From Candidatus Cloacimonadota bacterium (lineage in GTDB: Bacteria > Cloacimonadota > Cloacimonadia > Cloacimonadales > TCS61): a DNA stretch of 53,784 nt. The notes below the pieces were generated by a model, which worked only from the letters and a program-made list of their open reading frames with translations, searched no databases and was not told where the DNA came from. Of this stretch, positions 42,096 through 50,596 are shown piece by piece (the first letter of the stretch is position 1; every line of letters begins with the position of its first letter). The stretch covers positions 1 through 53,784 of the forward strand of contig JAIPJH010000010.1 of NCBI GenBank assembly GCA_021734245.1. Reading direction: 5' to 3'. The position numbers and the translations under genes are program-made.

Positions 42096-42357
42096 CTTTG
42101 TCCTCCTTTCGGATAATGAAGATTGCAGAATCGGGACAGATATTTTCGCACAAACCATCGTAAGTACATTTATCCCGATCTACTACAATTGGCGGATGAT
42201 ATCCTTTTTTGTTAAAATCCGTGGAGAGTTCCAGCACTCCATTGGGACAAAATTCAATACAAAACGAACAGCCTTTACAGCGATCCGGAATGATATAAAT
42301 CTCGCCATCAACAACTTTTGGCTTTTCTTTGCCAAAAGGCTTTTCCCAATACTTCAT
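42082..42357 (-). CDS. korD: 2-oxoacid:ferredoxin oxidoreductase, delta subunit (ferredoxin, set 1)
   Basis: 91 residues with two [4Fe-4S] motifs: CKGCSFCIEFCPNGVL and a second, CTYDGLCENICPDSAI, in which the first spacing is longer (CX4-5C). It is the ferredoxin subunit that relays electrons from the alpha/beta core. It is the first gene of the 15-gene block. The start has AGGAG 5 nt upstream, with a possible -10 (TATAAT) only about 30 nt away. Confidence 0.92.
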   Translation of the reverse strand: MKYWEKPFGKEKPKVVDGEIYIIPDRCKGCSFCIEFCPNGVLELSTDFNKKGYHPPIVVDRDKCTYDGLCENICPDSAIFIIRKEDKVETE

Positions 42358-42387
42358 AGATTCTCCTGTTTATTTTATTGATTATTC

Positions 42388-42393
42388 ATTATA
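42388..42393 (-). promoter_or_regulatory. Possible -10 element for the kor-hdr-mvh-suc operon
   Basis: A perfect TATAAT on the minus strand, 24 nt before the korD AGGAG site. The matching -35 region would fall within the hairpin at 42402-42436, so the terminator of the upstream operon and this promoter would overlap. Confidence 0.4.
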
Positions 42394-42394
42394 T

Positions 42395-42437
42395 AAAGAA
42401 AAAAGCAGACTTCCTGTTTTTATGGAAACCTGCTTTC
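42395..42437 (-). terminator. Hairpin terminator between the two Kor operons
   Basis: A stem AAAGCAG/CTGCTTT (42402-42408 with 42430-42436) with an inner TTCC/GGAA pair. On the minus strand it is followed by TTTTTTCTTT. It should end transcription from the mce operon, but it lies 45-80 nt upstream of korD and could act as an attenuator. Confidence 0.7.
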
Positions 42438-42439
42438 GA

Positions 42440-42760
42440 ATTAAATTTTTATCAACACGTTCAAGCAATTATAAATGTATGATGCTATCATCTGATGAGG
42501 GTTTTCGGGTATTTGTATGAAAGGATTGATGTGTGCGAGAACCTTTCTCTGCAACTTCAAAAAATCTCCCGTGCTACAAACTTTAAGATAATCAATTACA
42601 TTTTAACAAAATCATTAATTAAATTATCTTTTTTTAACGTTGCGAAATGCCGACAAAGGTAACTGTTGTCAATCTTTAAATTATTATTTTTTCTGCCGAT
42701 TACATTGAATGACATTCATTGTTTGCATAATTTAATAAATTTCAATATTTTACCCTTCAA
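42440..42760. other. AT-rich region between the mce and korD genes, nothing recognised
   Basis: About 320 bp with no convincing frame, tRNA or repeat. It could be an untranslated region of the mce operon. Confidence 0.5.
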
Positions 42761-43174
42761 TTATTGATGTTCTTCACACAATTCTAATAATATACCATGC
42801 GTAGATTTCGGATGTAAAAAAGCTATATCAGCATTGTGTGCGCCGGATCGCGGTTCTTTATCGATCAGTCTGATTCCCTGGTTTTCCAATTCCGTCAGAC
42901 GATCTTGTAAATTATCTGTGGATAGAGCGATGTGATGAATTCCTTCACCTTTTTTCTCTAAATATTTCGCTACAGTACTTTCAGAAGAGGTTGGTTCCAA
43001 AAGTTCTATCCTCACCTCTCCAATTGAGATGAAAGCCACTTTTACTTTTTGAGATTCCACAATTTCTACAGCTTCGATTTCTAAATCCAATTTTTCGTAA
43101 AACTTAGCTGCTTCTTCGATGCTGTGAACTGCAATTCCGATATGGCTTATCTTCTTAACTGCGGTTGTTGGCAT
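42761..43174 (-). CDS. mce: Methylmalonyl-CoA epimerase
   Basis: 137 residues, one VOC/glyoxalase-type metalloenzyme. The family pattern is KKISHIGIAVHSIEEAAKFY, EVRIELLEPTSSES, GIHHIALSTDNL, and the C-terminal LHPKSTHGILLELCEEH, which supply the metal-binding His/His/Glu. It interconverts the two enantiomers of methylmalonyl-CoA, a step between propionyl-CoA and succinyl-CoA. The start overlaps the stop of the korC-like gene, so it is cotranslated with set 2 of the 2-oxoacid oxidoreductase. Confidence 0.95.
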   Translation of the reverse strand: MPTTAVKKISHIGIAVHSIEEAAKFYEKLDLEIEAVEIVESQKVKVAFISIGEVRIELLEPTSSESTVAKYLEKKGEGIHHIALSTDNLQDRLTELENQGIRLIDKEPRSGAHNADIAFLHPKSTHGILLELCEEHQ

Positions 43175-43734
43175 TATGCTTCTTCCGAATAAGTATCTGC
43201 CAACTTTCTTCCCAATCTCATTGCCTTTAAATTCATGTCTACGTATTGAGGTTTTACAGATTCTGTTACAGCTTTTTTCAAGGAAGCTTCACTCACAACT
43301 CCCGTAACTTTGACCAGGAAAGCCAGAGACATAATGTTTGTAGGAAGTGGTGAGCCTAATTCTTTGGTTGCGATTTCGGTAAATGGAAGTTCATAAACTT
43401 CAGTATCCATCAGAGAAATATTTTTAACGAAGGTATTATCGGCGATGAGAATTCCATCATCATTCAGGTTGAAAGCAAATTTATCGTAAGCTTCCTGGGT
43501 GAGAGCAAGAAGAACGTCAAAACGCGTAGCTTCGGGAAAGTAAAATACTTCATTACTGATGATAACATCCGCCCTGCTGGCTCCACCGCGAGATTCGGGT
43601 CCGTAACTTTGAGTTTGAGTAACGCGTACTTTATCTAAAACAGCAGCTCTTGCCAGGATTATTCCCGCAGTTATCAAGCCCTGACCGCCGCTGCCGCTCA
43701 ATCTTATTTCTGTCTTGAATTTCTTTTTACTCAT
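43174..43734 (-). CDS. 2-oxoacid:ferredoxin oxidoreductase, gamma subunit (set 2)
   Basis: 186 residues. It has EIRLSGSGGQGLITAGIILARAA and TQTQSYGPESRGGASRADVI, the gamma subunit signatures. It resembles the set 1 protein but is clearly not a recent copy. It overlaps mce and the beta subunit gene (TAATG junctions), giving a tightly coupled operon. Substrate is undetermined; branched-chain 2-oxoacids, 2-oxobutyrate or 2-oxoglutarate are options. Confidence 0.92.
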   Translation of the reverse strand: MSKKKFKTEIRLSGSGGQGLITAGIILARAAVLDKVRVTQTQSYGPESRGGASRADVIISNEVFYFPEATRFDVLLALTQEAYDKFAFNLNDDGILIADNTFVKNISLMDTEVYELPFTEIATKELGSPLPTNIMSLAFLVKVTGVVSEASLKKAVTESVKPQYVDMNLKAMRLGRKLADTYSEEA

Positions 43735-44576
43735 TATTTATCTCCCGCTTCTGGCTTTAGAGATTGCATAAGGTTTTCGTAGGCTTCTGTATATTCCTGC
43801 CTTTCTTCCTGCACCAAAATTCCTCTGGTAATCTTATCTTCTTTTTTATCATCAGGAAGTTTTTCATAAGCTTTTACAGGGATCACATTTTCTTTCATCC
43901 ACAACATCATTTTGGAAGCATCACCTTTACGATTCAAACGACCGTAAATTACAGGACAGGCACTCACAATTTCGATCACGGAAAATCCTTTATGCTGCAA
44001 TCCTGCCCGGATAAAATTCTGTGCTTCCTGGGCGTGGAAAGCAGATGTTCTGGCTACAAAAGTTGCACCGGAACCTTTAGCAAGCCGGCAAATGTCAAAA
44101 GTCGGATCTATATTGCCATACATGGAGGTTGTTGCTCTAGCTCCGATAGGAGTGGTAGGAGAAAACTGCCCACCAGTCATTCCATAAATATTGTTGTTTA
44201 TCAAAATAACTGTGAGATCTAAATTTCGGCGAGCAGCATGAATAAAATGATTTCCACCGATCGCTGTTGCATCACCATCTCCAGTTACCACGATCACTTT
44301 CATTTCCGGTTTATACATCTTTATTCCGGTAGCGTAGGCAATCGCTCGGCCGTGCAAGCTGTGAAGAGTATTGAAATCTACATAAACCGGCATTCTACTG
44401 GAACAACCGATTCCTGAGACCATGGCTATGTCATCTTTTTTGTAATCAAGTTGTGCGATAGCTCGAATTGTTGATCCCAAAACTATTCCGTTACTGCATC
44501 CTGCACACCATACATGTGGAAATTTTTTATCATGACGAAGATACTGATGAATTTTCTTTTGAGGTATTTTTTCCAT
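43734..44576 (-). CDS. 2-oxoacid:ferredoxin oxidoreductase, beta subunit (set 2)
   Basis: 280 residues. Thiamine diphosphate binding is seen in VVTGDGDATAIGGNHFIHAA and NNNIYGMTGGQFSPTTP. The cysteines are in VWCAGCSNGIVLG and SGIGCSSRMP. It couples with the alpha subunit encoded 1 nt upstream. A GGAGG site precedes the start. It is comparable in length to the set 1 protein (289). Confidence 0.95.
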   Translation of the reverse strand: MEKIPQKKIHQYLRHDKKFPHVWCAGCSNGIVLGSTIRAIAQLDYKKDDIAMVSGIGCSSRMPVYVDFNTLHSLHGRAIAYATGIKMYKPEMKVIVVTGDGDATAIGGNHFIHAARRNLDLTVILINNNIYGMTGGQFSPTTPIGARATTSMYGNIDPTFDICRLAKGSGATFVARTSAFHAQEAQNFIRAGLQHKGFSVIEIVSACPVIYGRLNRKGDASKMMLWMKENVIPVKAYEKLPDDKKEDKITRGILVQEERQEYTEAYENLMQSLKPEAGDK

Positions 44577-44577
44577 T

Positions 44578-45747
44578 TTACTTTACCTCCTTTATTGTTG
44601 CCAATATCTCATCCGGTGTTATCAATTGCCCCGAAAATTTTTGAATTTCTATTATGTTCTTAGTTTTTCTAATATCGTAATTCCAGATTCCACCCATCAC
44701 TCTTTTCAGTTCATTGGAAAGCTGTCCTTCATTCAATTCGGGAACGATAACTGCTTTCTTGTCTCCCAGATATTTTTTTACTGCCCGATCGGGGAAAGGC
44801 CAGATCGTAAGTGGTCGCAACATTCCTACTTTCACGCCTTTTCTACGAGCCATTACCACAGCTTCTTTGGCTGCCCTGGATGTGATTCCAGCAGCAAATA
44901 TTGCAATTTTGGCATCATCCATCTGGAAGCTTTCAATCTGTACAATGTCATCGATATTATTAACTATTTTCTTCTGTAGTCGAACTGACATAGACTGTAC
45001 CTCTGAGCCAAGGTTGGTAGGAAATCCGTTTGAGTCATGAGCAAGGCCGGTTACATGATAACGATAACCTTCGCCAAAGCTTGCCATCGGCATTGGATAT
45101 TTGGGATTTTCAGGATAATGCTTATACCATTCAGGTGGAATGCTGGGCTGAATTCTTTTAAGTATTTTTATTTTGGAAAGGTCGGGAAGTTCTATTGTTT
45201 CTCTCATGTGACCGAGAACTTCATCGGAAAGTAGTACAACACAAGTTCGATATTTTTCTGCCAGATTCATAGCGCGAATGGCTAACTCATAGCTTTCTTT
45301 TACCGAATTCGGATACAAAACTATTGCTGGTGCATCGCCGTGATTTCCCCAGCGAGACTGCATAATATCTGCCTGTGAAGGTTTGGTCGGAGAACCGGTG
45401 CTTGGTCCGCCGCGCATCACGTTCACGACTACGCAGGGTGTTTCTGTCATCTTTGCAAAACCGATTCCTTCCGTCATCAAGGAAAATCCTGGGCCGCTGG
45501 TTGCAGTCATCGTTTTTGCTCCTGCCAAAGACGCTCCAATAATTGCAGAAATACTGGCGATTTCATCTTCCATTTGAATGAATTTTCCACCACGTTTGGG
45601 AAGTTCGCGAGAACACAATTCTGCAATTTCGGTAGAAGGTGTGATCGGATAGCCGGCAAAAAAGTCTAACCCGGCATCCAAAGTTCCACGAGCAATTGCT
45701 TCGTTTCCCTGCATCAAAACTGTATTTCTGGTTTTTTCTTTTACCAT
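44578..45747 (-). CDS. 2-oxoacid:ferredoxin oxidoreductase, alpha subunit (set 2)
   Basis: 389 residues. It shows MQGNEAIARGTLDAGLDFFAG, YPITPSTEI, QMEDEIASISAIIGASLAG, TATSGPGFSLMTEG and IVPELNEGQLSNEL, the alpha subunit pattern of 2-oxoglutarate/2-oxoisovalerate ferredoxin oxidoreductases. The start has GGAGGGC. It lies 9 nt after the ferredoxin gene and completes a second full delta-alpha-beta-gamma set. Confidence 0.95.
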   Translation of the reverse strand: MVKEKTRNTVLMQGNEAIARGTLDAGLDFFAGYPITPSTEIAELCSRELPKRGGKFIQMEDEIASISAIIGASLAGAKTMTATSGPGFSLMTEGIGFAKMTETPCVVVNVMRGGPSTGSPTKPSQADIMQSRWGNHGDAPAIVLYPNSVKESYELAIRAMNLAEKYRTCVVLLSDEVLGHMRETIELPDLSKIKILKRIQPSIPPEWYKHYPENPKYPMPMASFGEGYRYHVTGLAHDSNGFPTNLGSEVQSMSVRLQKKIVNNIDDIVQIESFQMDDAKIAIFAAGITSRAAKEAVVMARRKGVKVGMLRPLTIWPFPDRAVKKYLGDKKAVIVPELNEGQLSNELKRVMGGIWNYDIRKTKNIIEIQKFSGQLITPDEILATIKEVK

Positions 45748-45756
45748 TCTGCCCTC

Positions 45757-46068
45757 CTACCTTTTGGCTCCGGTTATGGCGAAATCAGGACATAATTTAT
45801 CACAGGTTTCGCAGTGAACACATTTTTCCGGATGCGGAACATAGGGTGATCCGTCCGGTTTTCTGCCTAAAGCACCCGTAGGACAGAAGGTAACGCAAAT
45901 TCCACATTTCTTACACCAGTCATAATAAATATAGACCGGATTTTCATTGTAATCGCCGGAAGAAACGATATCGGATTCCACTTCCATTTTGGCAGAAGAA
46001 TCTTCTGATCGGATTATTATTCCTTCCTTGTGCTTTTCCACGTTCTTCGTTTTCTTATTAATTCCCAT
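45757..46068 (-). CDS. 2-oxoacid:ferredoxin oxidoreductase, delta subunit (ferredoxin, set 2)
   Basis: 103 residues. An N-terminal charged region of about 45 residues precedes two [4Fe-4S] motifs, CKKCGICVTFCPTGAL and CVHCETCDKLCPDFAI. This is the delta ferredoxin of the second oxidoreductase and the first gene of its five-gene operon (delta, alpha, beta, gamma, mce). The start has TTGGAGATGAA upstream. The charged extension is not present in the set 1 protein. Confidence 0.92.
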   Translation of the reverse strand: MGINKKTKNVEKHKEGIIIRSEDSSAKMEVESDIVSSGDYNENPVYIYYDWCKKCGICVTFCPTGALGRKPDGSPYVPHPEKCVHCETCDKLCPDFAITGAKR

Positions 46069-46209
46069 TTCATCTCCAAAGAATACAAATTTACACTCTT
46101 ATTCTTGAAACACAAATTTTTCTTTGTTTTTTTGTTTTGATAAGATTTTTTAACTTGTTTATATAATTGAATTTAAGATCTGGTAAAATCATTTTCTTGC
46201 AGGAAATCA

Positions 46210-48204
46210 TCAAATTTCTTTCAGCTCGAAGATCCTGTCTCGCAGTTCCGCAGCCTTTTCAAACTCCAGGTTTTTGGAAGCTTCGAACATCTCCTTTTCC
46301 AACAGTTGTATCACTTTTTCTTTTGAGTCTAAATCCAAGTAATCCATAAAGTTATCTTTATCGGATTTAGCCTCTTTTTCATCCACTTTTTTATAACCGT
46401 CGGCAACACTTGTAGCACCCATTATGTCGTCAATATTTTTTTTGATACTTTCGGGAGTAATCTTATTCTTCAGGTTGAAAGCTATCTGCTTTTCGCGGCG
46501 GCGGTTAGTTTCGTCTATGGTTTGTTTCATGGCAGCTGTGATGTGATCAGCATAGAAAATCACCTTCCCTTTAACGTTTCGGGCTGCTCTTCCAGCTGTT
46601 TGAATCAGGCTGCGGGCAGAACGCAGAAAACCTACTTTATCGGCGTCAAAAATAGCGACCAATGATACTTCCGGCAAATCGAGTCCTTCCCGCAGAAGAT
46701 TGATACCAACCAGCACATCAAATTTATCGGTGCGGAAATCACGGATTATTTTGGAACGTTCAATCGTGCTGACTTCGCTGTGCATATACCGCGTACGAAT
46801 CCCTGCTTTTCCCAGGTATTCGCTGAGATCTTCCGCCATGCGTTTGGTAAGAGTTGTTACCAATATTTTTTCTTTATCGGGAATTCTCTGCCTTATTTGT
46901 TCCATCAGATCATCTACCTGATTCTGCACCGGTTTTACTTCGATTTCAGGATCGAGCAGACCGGTAGGACGAATAACCTGTTCCACAAAAACGCCATCAC
47001 TTTTTTGTAGTTCATAATCGGCAGGAGTGGCAGAAACAAAGATCACCTGATTCTGTTTAGCTTCAAATTCGTGAAATTTGAGTGGACGATTATCAAAAGC
47101 AGAAGGTAAACGAAAACCAAAATCCACCAGGTTTTTCTTGCGAGTATAATCTCCACCATACATGGCATGAACCTGCGGAATGGAAACGTGCGATTCGTCG
47201 ATCACCATCAGGAAATCTTCAGGGAAATAATCCAACAGACAATAAGGCGGATCACCTTTTTTGGCTCCGGTAAGATGGCGTGAATAATTTTCAATTCCAG
47301 AACAAAACCCAAGTTCACGCAGCATTTCCAGATCAAAATTGGTGCGCTGCTCAATGCGTTGAGCTTCCAGCAGCATATTGTTTTTCTCGAAATATTCGAT
47401 ACGATCTTTCAATTCAGCTTTGATCGATTTGATGGCTCGTTCCAAAGCGTGTTTATTCGTTATAAAATGATTTGCCGGATAGATGGGATATTCTTTCACA
47501 ACTTCCAGAACGTGATTGTCCAGAGGATTGATGCGGGAAATTTTTTCGATCTCATCACCGAAGAATTCTACTCGAATTGAATTTTCCAGATAAGCCGGAT
47601 AAATATCGACGATATCTCCATTGACGCGAAAAGCGCCCCGTTCAAAAGCGATGTCGTTGCGCCCGTAATGGATATTCACAAGTTTTGCCAGCAGTTCATC
47701 GCGATCCATGATATCACCGGTTTTGATGCGGATCAATGACTTTCGGTAATCCTGCGGAATTCCCAAACCGTAAATACAGGAAACGCTGGCCACGATGATC
47801 GTGTCGCGCCGTTCGGAAAGACTCATGGTTGCGCGCAAACGCAGCTTTTCGATCTGGCTGTTGATATCGGAATCTTTTTCGATGTAGATATCTTTGCCGG
47901 GAATGTAGGCTTCGGGTTGGTAATAATCGTAGTAACTGATGAAAAATTCCACAGCATTTTGCGGGAAAAGCTGTTTGAATTCTCCGTAAAGTTGAGCTGC
48001 CAGAGTTTTGTTGTGAGAAAGCACCAGAGTTGGTTTATTCACCTTTTCGATAACATTGGCAATGGTGAAAGTTTTACCCGAACCTGTCACACCGAGAAGT
48101 GTCTGATATTTGTTATTATTTTGAATTCCTTCCACCAGCTCTTGAATTGCTTGTGGTTGATCACCTCTGGGTTTATAACTTGATACAACTTTGAATTTTT
48201 CCAT
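46210..48204 (-). CDS. uvrB: UvrABC excinuclease, subunit B
   Basis: 664 residues from the ATG at 48204, chosen for GAAGGAAAT upstream; an in-frame 27-residue extension lacks support. It has the helicase Walker [11 protein letters not shown], the beta-hairpin [15 protein letters not shown], the Walker B-like [48 protein letters not shown] and QTAGRAARN. The C-terminal UVR motif ([20 protein letters not shown]) ends the protein. It loads onto damaged DNA with UvrA in nucleotide excision repair. It lies between two metabolic blocks with no operon partner. Confidence 0.98.
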   Translation of the reverse strand: MEKFKVVSSYKPRGDQPQAIQELVEGIQNNNKYQTLLGVTGSGKTFTIANVIEKVNKPTLVLSHNKTLAAQLYGEFKQLFPQNAVEFFISYYDYYQPEAYIPGKDIYIEKDSDINSQIEKLRLRATMSLSERRDTIIVASVSCIYGLGIPQDYRKSLIRIKTGDIMDRDELLAKLVNIHYGRNDIAFERGAFRVNGDIVDIYPAYLENSIRVEFFGDEIEKISRINPLDNHVLEVVKEYPIYPANHFITNKHALERAIKSIKAELKDRIEYFEKNNMLLEAQRIEQRTNFDLEMLRELGFCSGIENYSRHLTGAKKGDPPYCLLDYFPEDFLMVIDESHVSIPQVHAMYGGDYTRKKNLVDFGFRLPSAFDNRPLKFHEFEAKQNQVIFVSATPADYELQKSDGVFVEQVIRPTGLLDPEIEVKPVQNQVDDLMEQIRQRIPDKEKILVTTLTKRMAEDLSEYLGKAGIRTRYMHSEVSTIERSKIIRDFRTDKFDVLVGINLLREGLDLPEVSLVAIFDADKVGFLRSARSLIQTAGRAARNVKGKVIFYADHITAAMKQTIDETNRRREKQIAFNLKNKITPESIKKNIDDIMGATSVADGYKKVDEKEAKSDKDNFMDYLDLDSKEKVIQLLEKEMFEASKNLEFEKAAELRDRIFELKEI

Positions 48205-48269
48205 TTTATTTCCTTCTCTTTCCGAACTAAATTCAGCAGTTTTTATGGCAAGATATTTTGTGGGATTTA

Positions 48270-48391
48270 TCCCTCTGTCTGGCAAATGTCAGACAGAGGG
48301 GTAAATAATGAAAATTCGATTTTCAGCTTGCTGAAATAAATTTAGCGAAATACACCTTGGCTCTGCCACGGTGATAGTCAAATTTAAGAAT
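48270..48391 (-). repeat. Dispersed intergenic repeat type 2, copy 3 (inverted, altered end)
   Basis: The core of repeat type 2 (48301-48391) is inverted relative to copies at 5391 and 27763. The usual CCGGCA-type double hairpin end is replaced by an 11-bp perfect stem, CCCTCTGTCTG/CAGACAGAGGG (48271-48281 with 48290-48300). It lies upstream of uvrB. Confidence 0.85.
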
Positions 48392-48464
48392 TTTCTTTAT
48401 TCCCTTCAGAACTTAACTAATGAATATGATTCTTAACGTCATTTTTTTTTGCAGCTCCGAATTG

Positions 48465-48590
48465 TCTCCCTTCGTCAGGGAGAATAAAAGAGGGTTTAGC
48501 AAATCTTATTGAAAACCAATTTACTTTCTTCAAAAAAATCAATTTTTTGCCAAAGCAGAACCCCTCTGTGTCTCCCCTTACAAAGGGGAG
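48465..48590 (+). repeat. Two CCCCTCT-type hairpin elements upstream of the long pyruvate kinase gene
   Basis: 48465-48493 holds CTCCC/GGGAG followed by AGAGGG in inverted orientation. 48561-48590 holds CCCCTCT and CTCCCC/GGGGAG in direct orientation. Between them the DNA is AT-rich without a gene. A minus-strand open frame here (48417-48689) is repeat-derived. Confidence 0.65.
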
Positions 48591-48663
48591 CTTAAAGTAG
48601 ATTTTTTCACTCAACTTATCAAGAAAACATTCCGATGATCTTTGAACAATCGGAAGTTTTGGT

Positions 48664-48692
48664 TTGACAGAAATTAACTGTTCCCACATAAA
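48664..48692 (+). promoter_or_regulatory. Promoter of the long pyruvate kinase-like gene, giving a possibly leaderless mRNA
   Basis: TTGACA at 48664-48669, a 17-bp spacer and CATAAA at 48687-48692. The expected transcription start falls at about 48699-48700, which is the start codon itself. No Shine-Dalgarno sequence precedes that ATG, which fits a leaderless transcript. Confidence 0.5.
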
Positions 48693-48699
48693 AATTCAC

Positions 48700-50493
48700 A
48701 TGAAAAGAAAAGAAAAATTAGCAATTTTATTGGCTGAGATCGAAGACCTGATGTTGTATGTGAAAGAGTGGGAAAAAATATATGCCGATAAGATCGAGCA
48801 GGTTCATCCTGAATATGCTGATGCCGCCAGAAACCTGGTTCATTATTATGCTTTGCGTTCCCAGAAAATAGGCAATTTACAGAAACGGTTAGGCAATTTC
48901 GGTCTTTCCAGGCTCAGTGAATCTGAACCGCATATTATGGCGAGCTTGGCAACGACTCGTTCAATTTTGAAAAGTATGCTGAAGGAAAAGGTGAAATATC
49001 CCAAAGTCCAGCCTTCTTTCAAACGCAGCCGAAAAGCAACTCGCCGCAATGCCAAAGAACTTCTTGGTTATCGCAGTAAAGGACGTCGCTGCCGCATTAT
49101 GGTAACTTTGCCGGGCAAATATTTCGATGATTTTGATCTGATCTACGAACTGGTGGAAAATGGCATGAATTGCGGCAGAATCAATTGTGCTCATGAATCA
49201 CCGGAAGAATGGACGAGAATGATCGAGAATGTAAAGATCGCATCGGAACAACTGCGTAAAACCTGTAAAATTTCCATGGATCTGAGCGGTCCAAAAATTC
49301 GTACTGGTTTTATTGCCAGAGATGCCCGTATCATCAAGATCCGTCATCAGATAGATGCCCTGGGAAATTCCATTTCTCCCATCAAGGTTTTCTTTGGAAA
49401 ATCAGATAATCCCGATTCCAATATTCCCGAAATTCCTCTGCAGAATTATGATGCAAAACTGATAAAGAAAAATGTCGTTCTAAAATACACCGATTCCCGT
49501 TTCAAACAGCGGGAAATCGTGGTTCAGGAAATTTCTGAAAATGGATTTCTGGCAGATCTGGATAAAACAACTTTTTTTGAAACAGATTTTCCCATCCAGA
49601 TAGATGAAGAAAATGCCTTCCTGATAGGAATGCTGGACCAGAAGAAAAAACCGCTATATTTGAAAGAAAACGATATTTTGATAATCATGAAAGAGCAAAC
49701 AACTGCGCAGCGCAAAAAGATAATCACTGACACTGGAGAGATCGAACCGGCTTACATCAGCTGCACAGCTCCGCAGATTTTCGGCATGGTAAAACCGGGA
49801 GAACCTGTGGTTTTCGATGATGGAATTATCGAAGGTTTCATCGAAGAAATGGATGAAGAAGAAATTCAGGTTCGCATTACAAATGTGAAAGGTAAGATTG
49901 GCAAATTGAAGGAAGATAAGGGCATCAACTTTCCGGAAAGTAAGCTGCTGCTGCCCAGCCTATCGCAAAAAGATCTGGATGACCTGCCGTTCATGCTGCA
50001 ATATGCCGATGTTATAAATGTCTCCTTCGTGCAGTTTCCGCAGGATGTTGCTAATCTTACAAAAATAATCAAAGAACAGAATGTAGATAGAAATGTAGGA
50101 TTGATCCTAAAAATTGAAACCAAAACCGGTTTTGACAACTTGCCCGATATCATTTTGGAAGCGATGAAAGTTTACCCGATCGGAGTGATGATCGCGCGCG
50201 GCGATCTGGCGGTGGAAACAGGTTGGGATAAGATCGGTCATATCCAGGAAGAAATTCTATCCTTCTGCAAAGCTGCTCATATCACCAGCATCTGGGCAAC
50301 GCAGGTTCTGGAAAATCTGGCAAAAAAGGGAATTCCTTCTCGCGCTGAAATTACCGACGCCGTGATGGCAACCAGAGCCGATTGCATCATGCTGAATAAA
50401 GGTTCCTATATTTTAAAAGCGATCAAACTTCTGGATAAAATCCTGAGAAATGTGAATAAAAAATCGACTGCCTTAAAGCCGATAGATGATTGA
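48700..50493 (+). CDS. Pyruvate kinase-like protein with N-terminal extension
   Basis: 597 residues from the ATG at 48700; a TTG at 48664 would lie on the -35 element. Residues 1-125 are a helical, basic extension (RKEKLAILLAEIEDLMLYVK). The barrel follows: RIMVTLPGK, GRINCAHESPEEW, the substrate-binding MDLSGPKIRTG, VFDDGIIEG, INVSFVQFPQDV, the catalytic KIETKTGFDNLP, MIARGDLAVETG, IWATQVLENLA and SRAEITDAVMA. An inserted B-like domain (about 210-390) is larger than usual, and the C-terminal allosteric domain is missing. Catalytic residues seem retained, so kinase activity is plausible but the partner substrate could differ. Confidence 0.82.
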   Translation: MKRKEKLAILLAEIEDLMLYVKEWEKIYADKIEQVHPEYADAARNLVHYYALRSQKIGNLQKRLGNFGLSRLSESEPHIMASLATTRSILKSMLKEKVKYPKVQPSFKRSRKATRRNAKELLGYRSKGRRCRIMVTLPGKYFDDFDLIYELVENGMNCGRINCAHESPEEWTRMIENVKIASEQLRKTCKISMDLSGPKIRTGFIARDARIIKIRHQIDALGNSISPIKVFFGKSDNPDSNIPEIPLQNYDAKLIKKNVVLKYTDSRFKQREIVVQEISENGFLADLDKTTFFETDFPIQIDEENAFLIGMLDQKKKPLYLKENDILIIMKEQTTAQRKKIITDTGEIEPAYISCTAPQIFGMVKPGEPVVFDDGIIEGFIEEMDEEEIQVRITNVKGKIGKLKEDKGINFPESKLLLPSLSQKDLDDLPFMLQYADVINVSFVQFPQDVANLTKIIKEQNVDRNVGLILKIETKTGFDNLPDIILEAMKVYPIGVMIARGDLAVETGWDKIGHIQEEILSFCKAAHITSIWATQVLENLAKKGIPSRAEITDAVMATRADCIMLNKGSYILKAIKLLDKILRNVNKKSTALKPIDD

Positions 50494-50523
50494 GATTAGA
50501 ATTTAGATTTTAGAATTCAGAAA

Positions 50524-50553
50524 TTAGAAAAAGGGCGATTTTAAATCGCCCTT
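50524..50553 (-). terminator. Terminator between the convergent pyruvate kinase-like and carboxyltransferase genes
   Basis: A 10-bp stem (50531-50540 with 50544-50553) and a 3-nt loop. The minus strand follows with TTTTT, so it suits the carboxyltransferase operon; the plus-strand side is only AT-rich. After it, 50563-50591 holds three short tandem copies of an ATCTGTGAA-like motif. Confidence 0.85.
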
Positions 50554-50596
50554 AAAATTATCTTAATCTGTGAAATCCGTGTAAATCTGCGAGCTA

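Noticed and set aside
30863-42357. A methanogen origin of the Hdr/Mvh genes with CoM/CoB metabolism
   Set aside because: The surrounding genes (polA, uvrB, sucCD, lipoproteins, SPOR proteins, AGGAG sites) are bacterial, and no coenzyme M or B genes are visible.
42492-42522. CTGATGA followed by GAAA, resembling a hammerhead ribozyme core
   Set aside because: The DNA between the two motifs cannot form stem II (it is G/T rich with almost no complementary C/A), and stems I and III are not seen.
48417-48689. A 90-codon minus-strand open frame upstream of the long pyruvate kinase gene
   Set aside because: Its translation comes from CCCCTCT-type repeats and it runs over the probable promoter at 48664; it is unlikely to be a gene.
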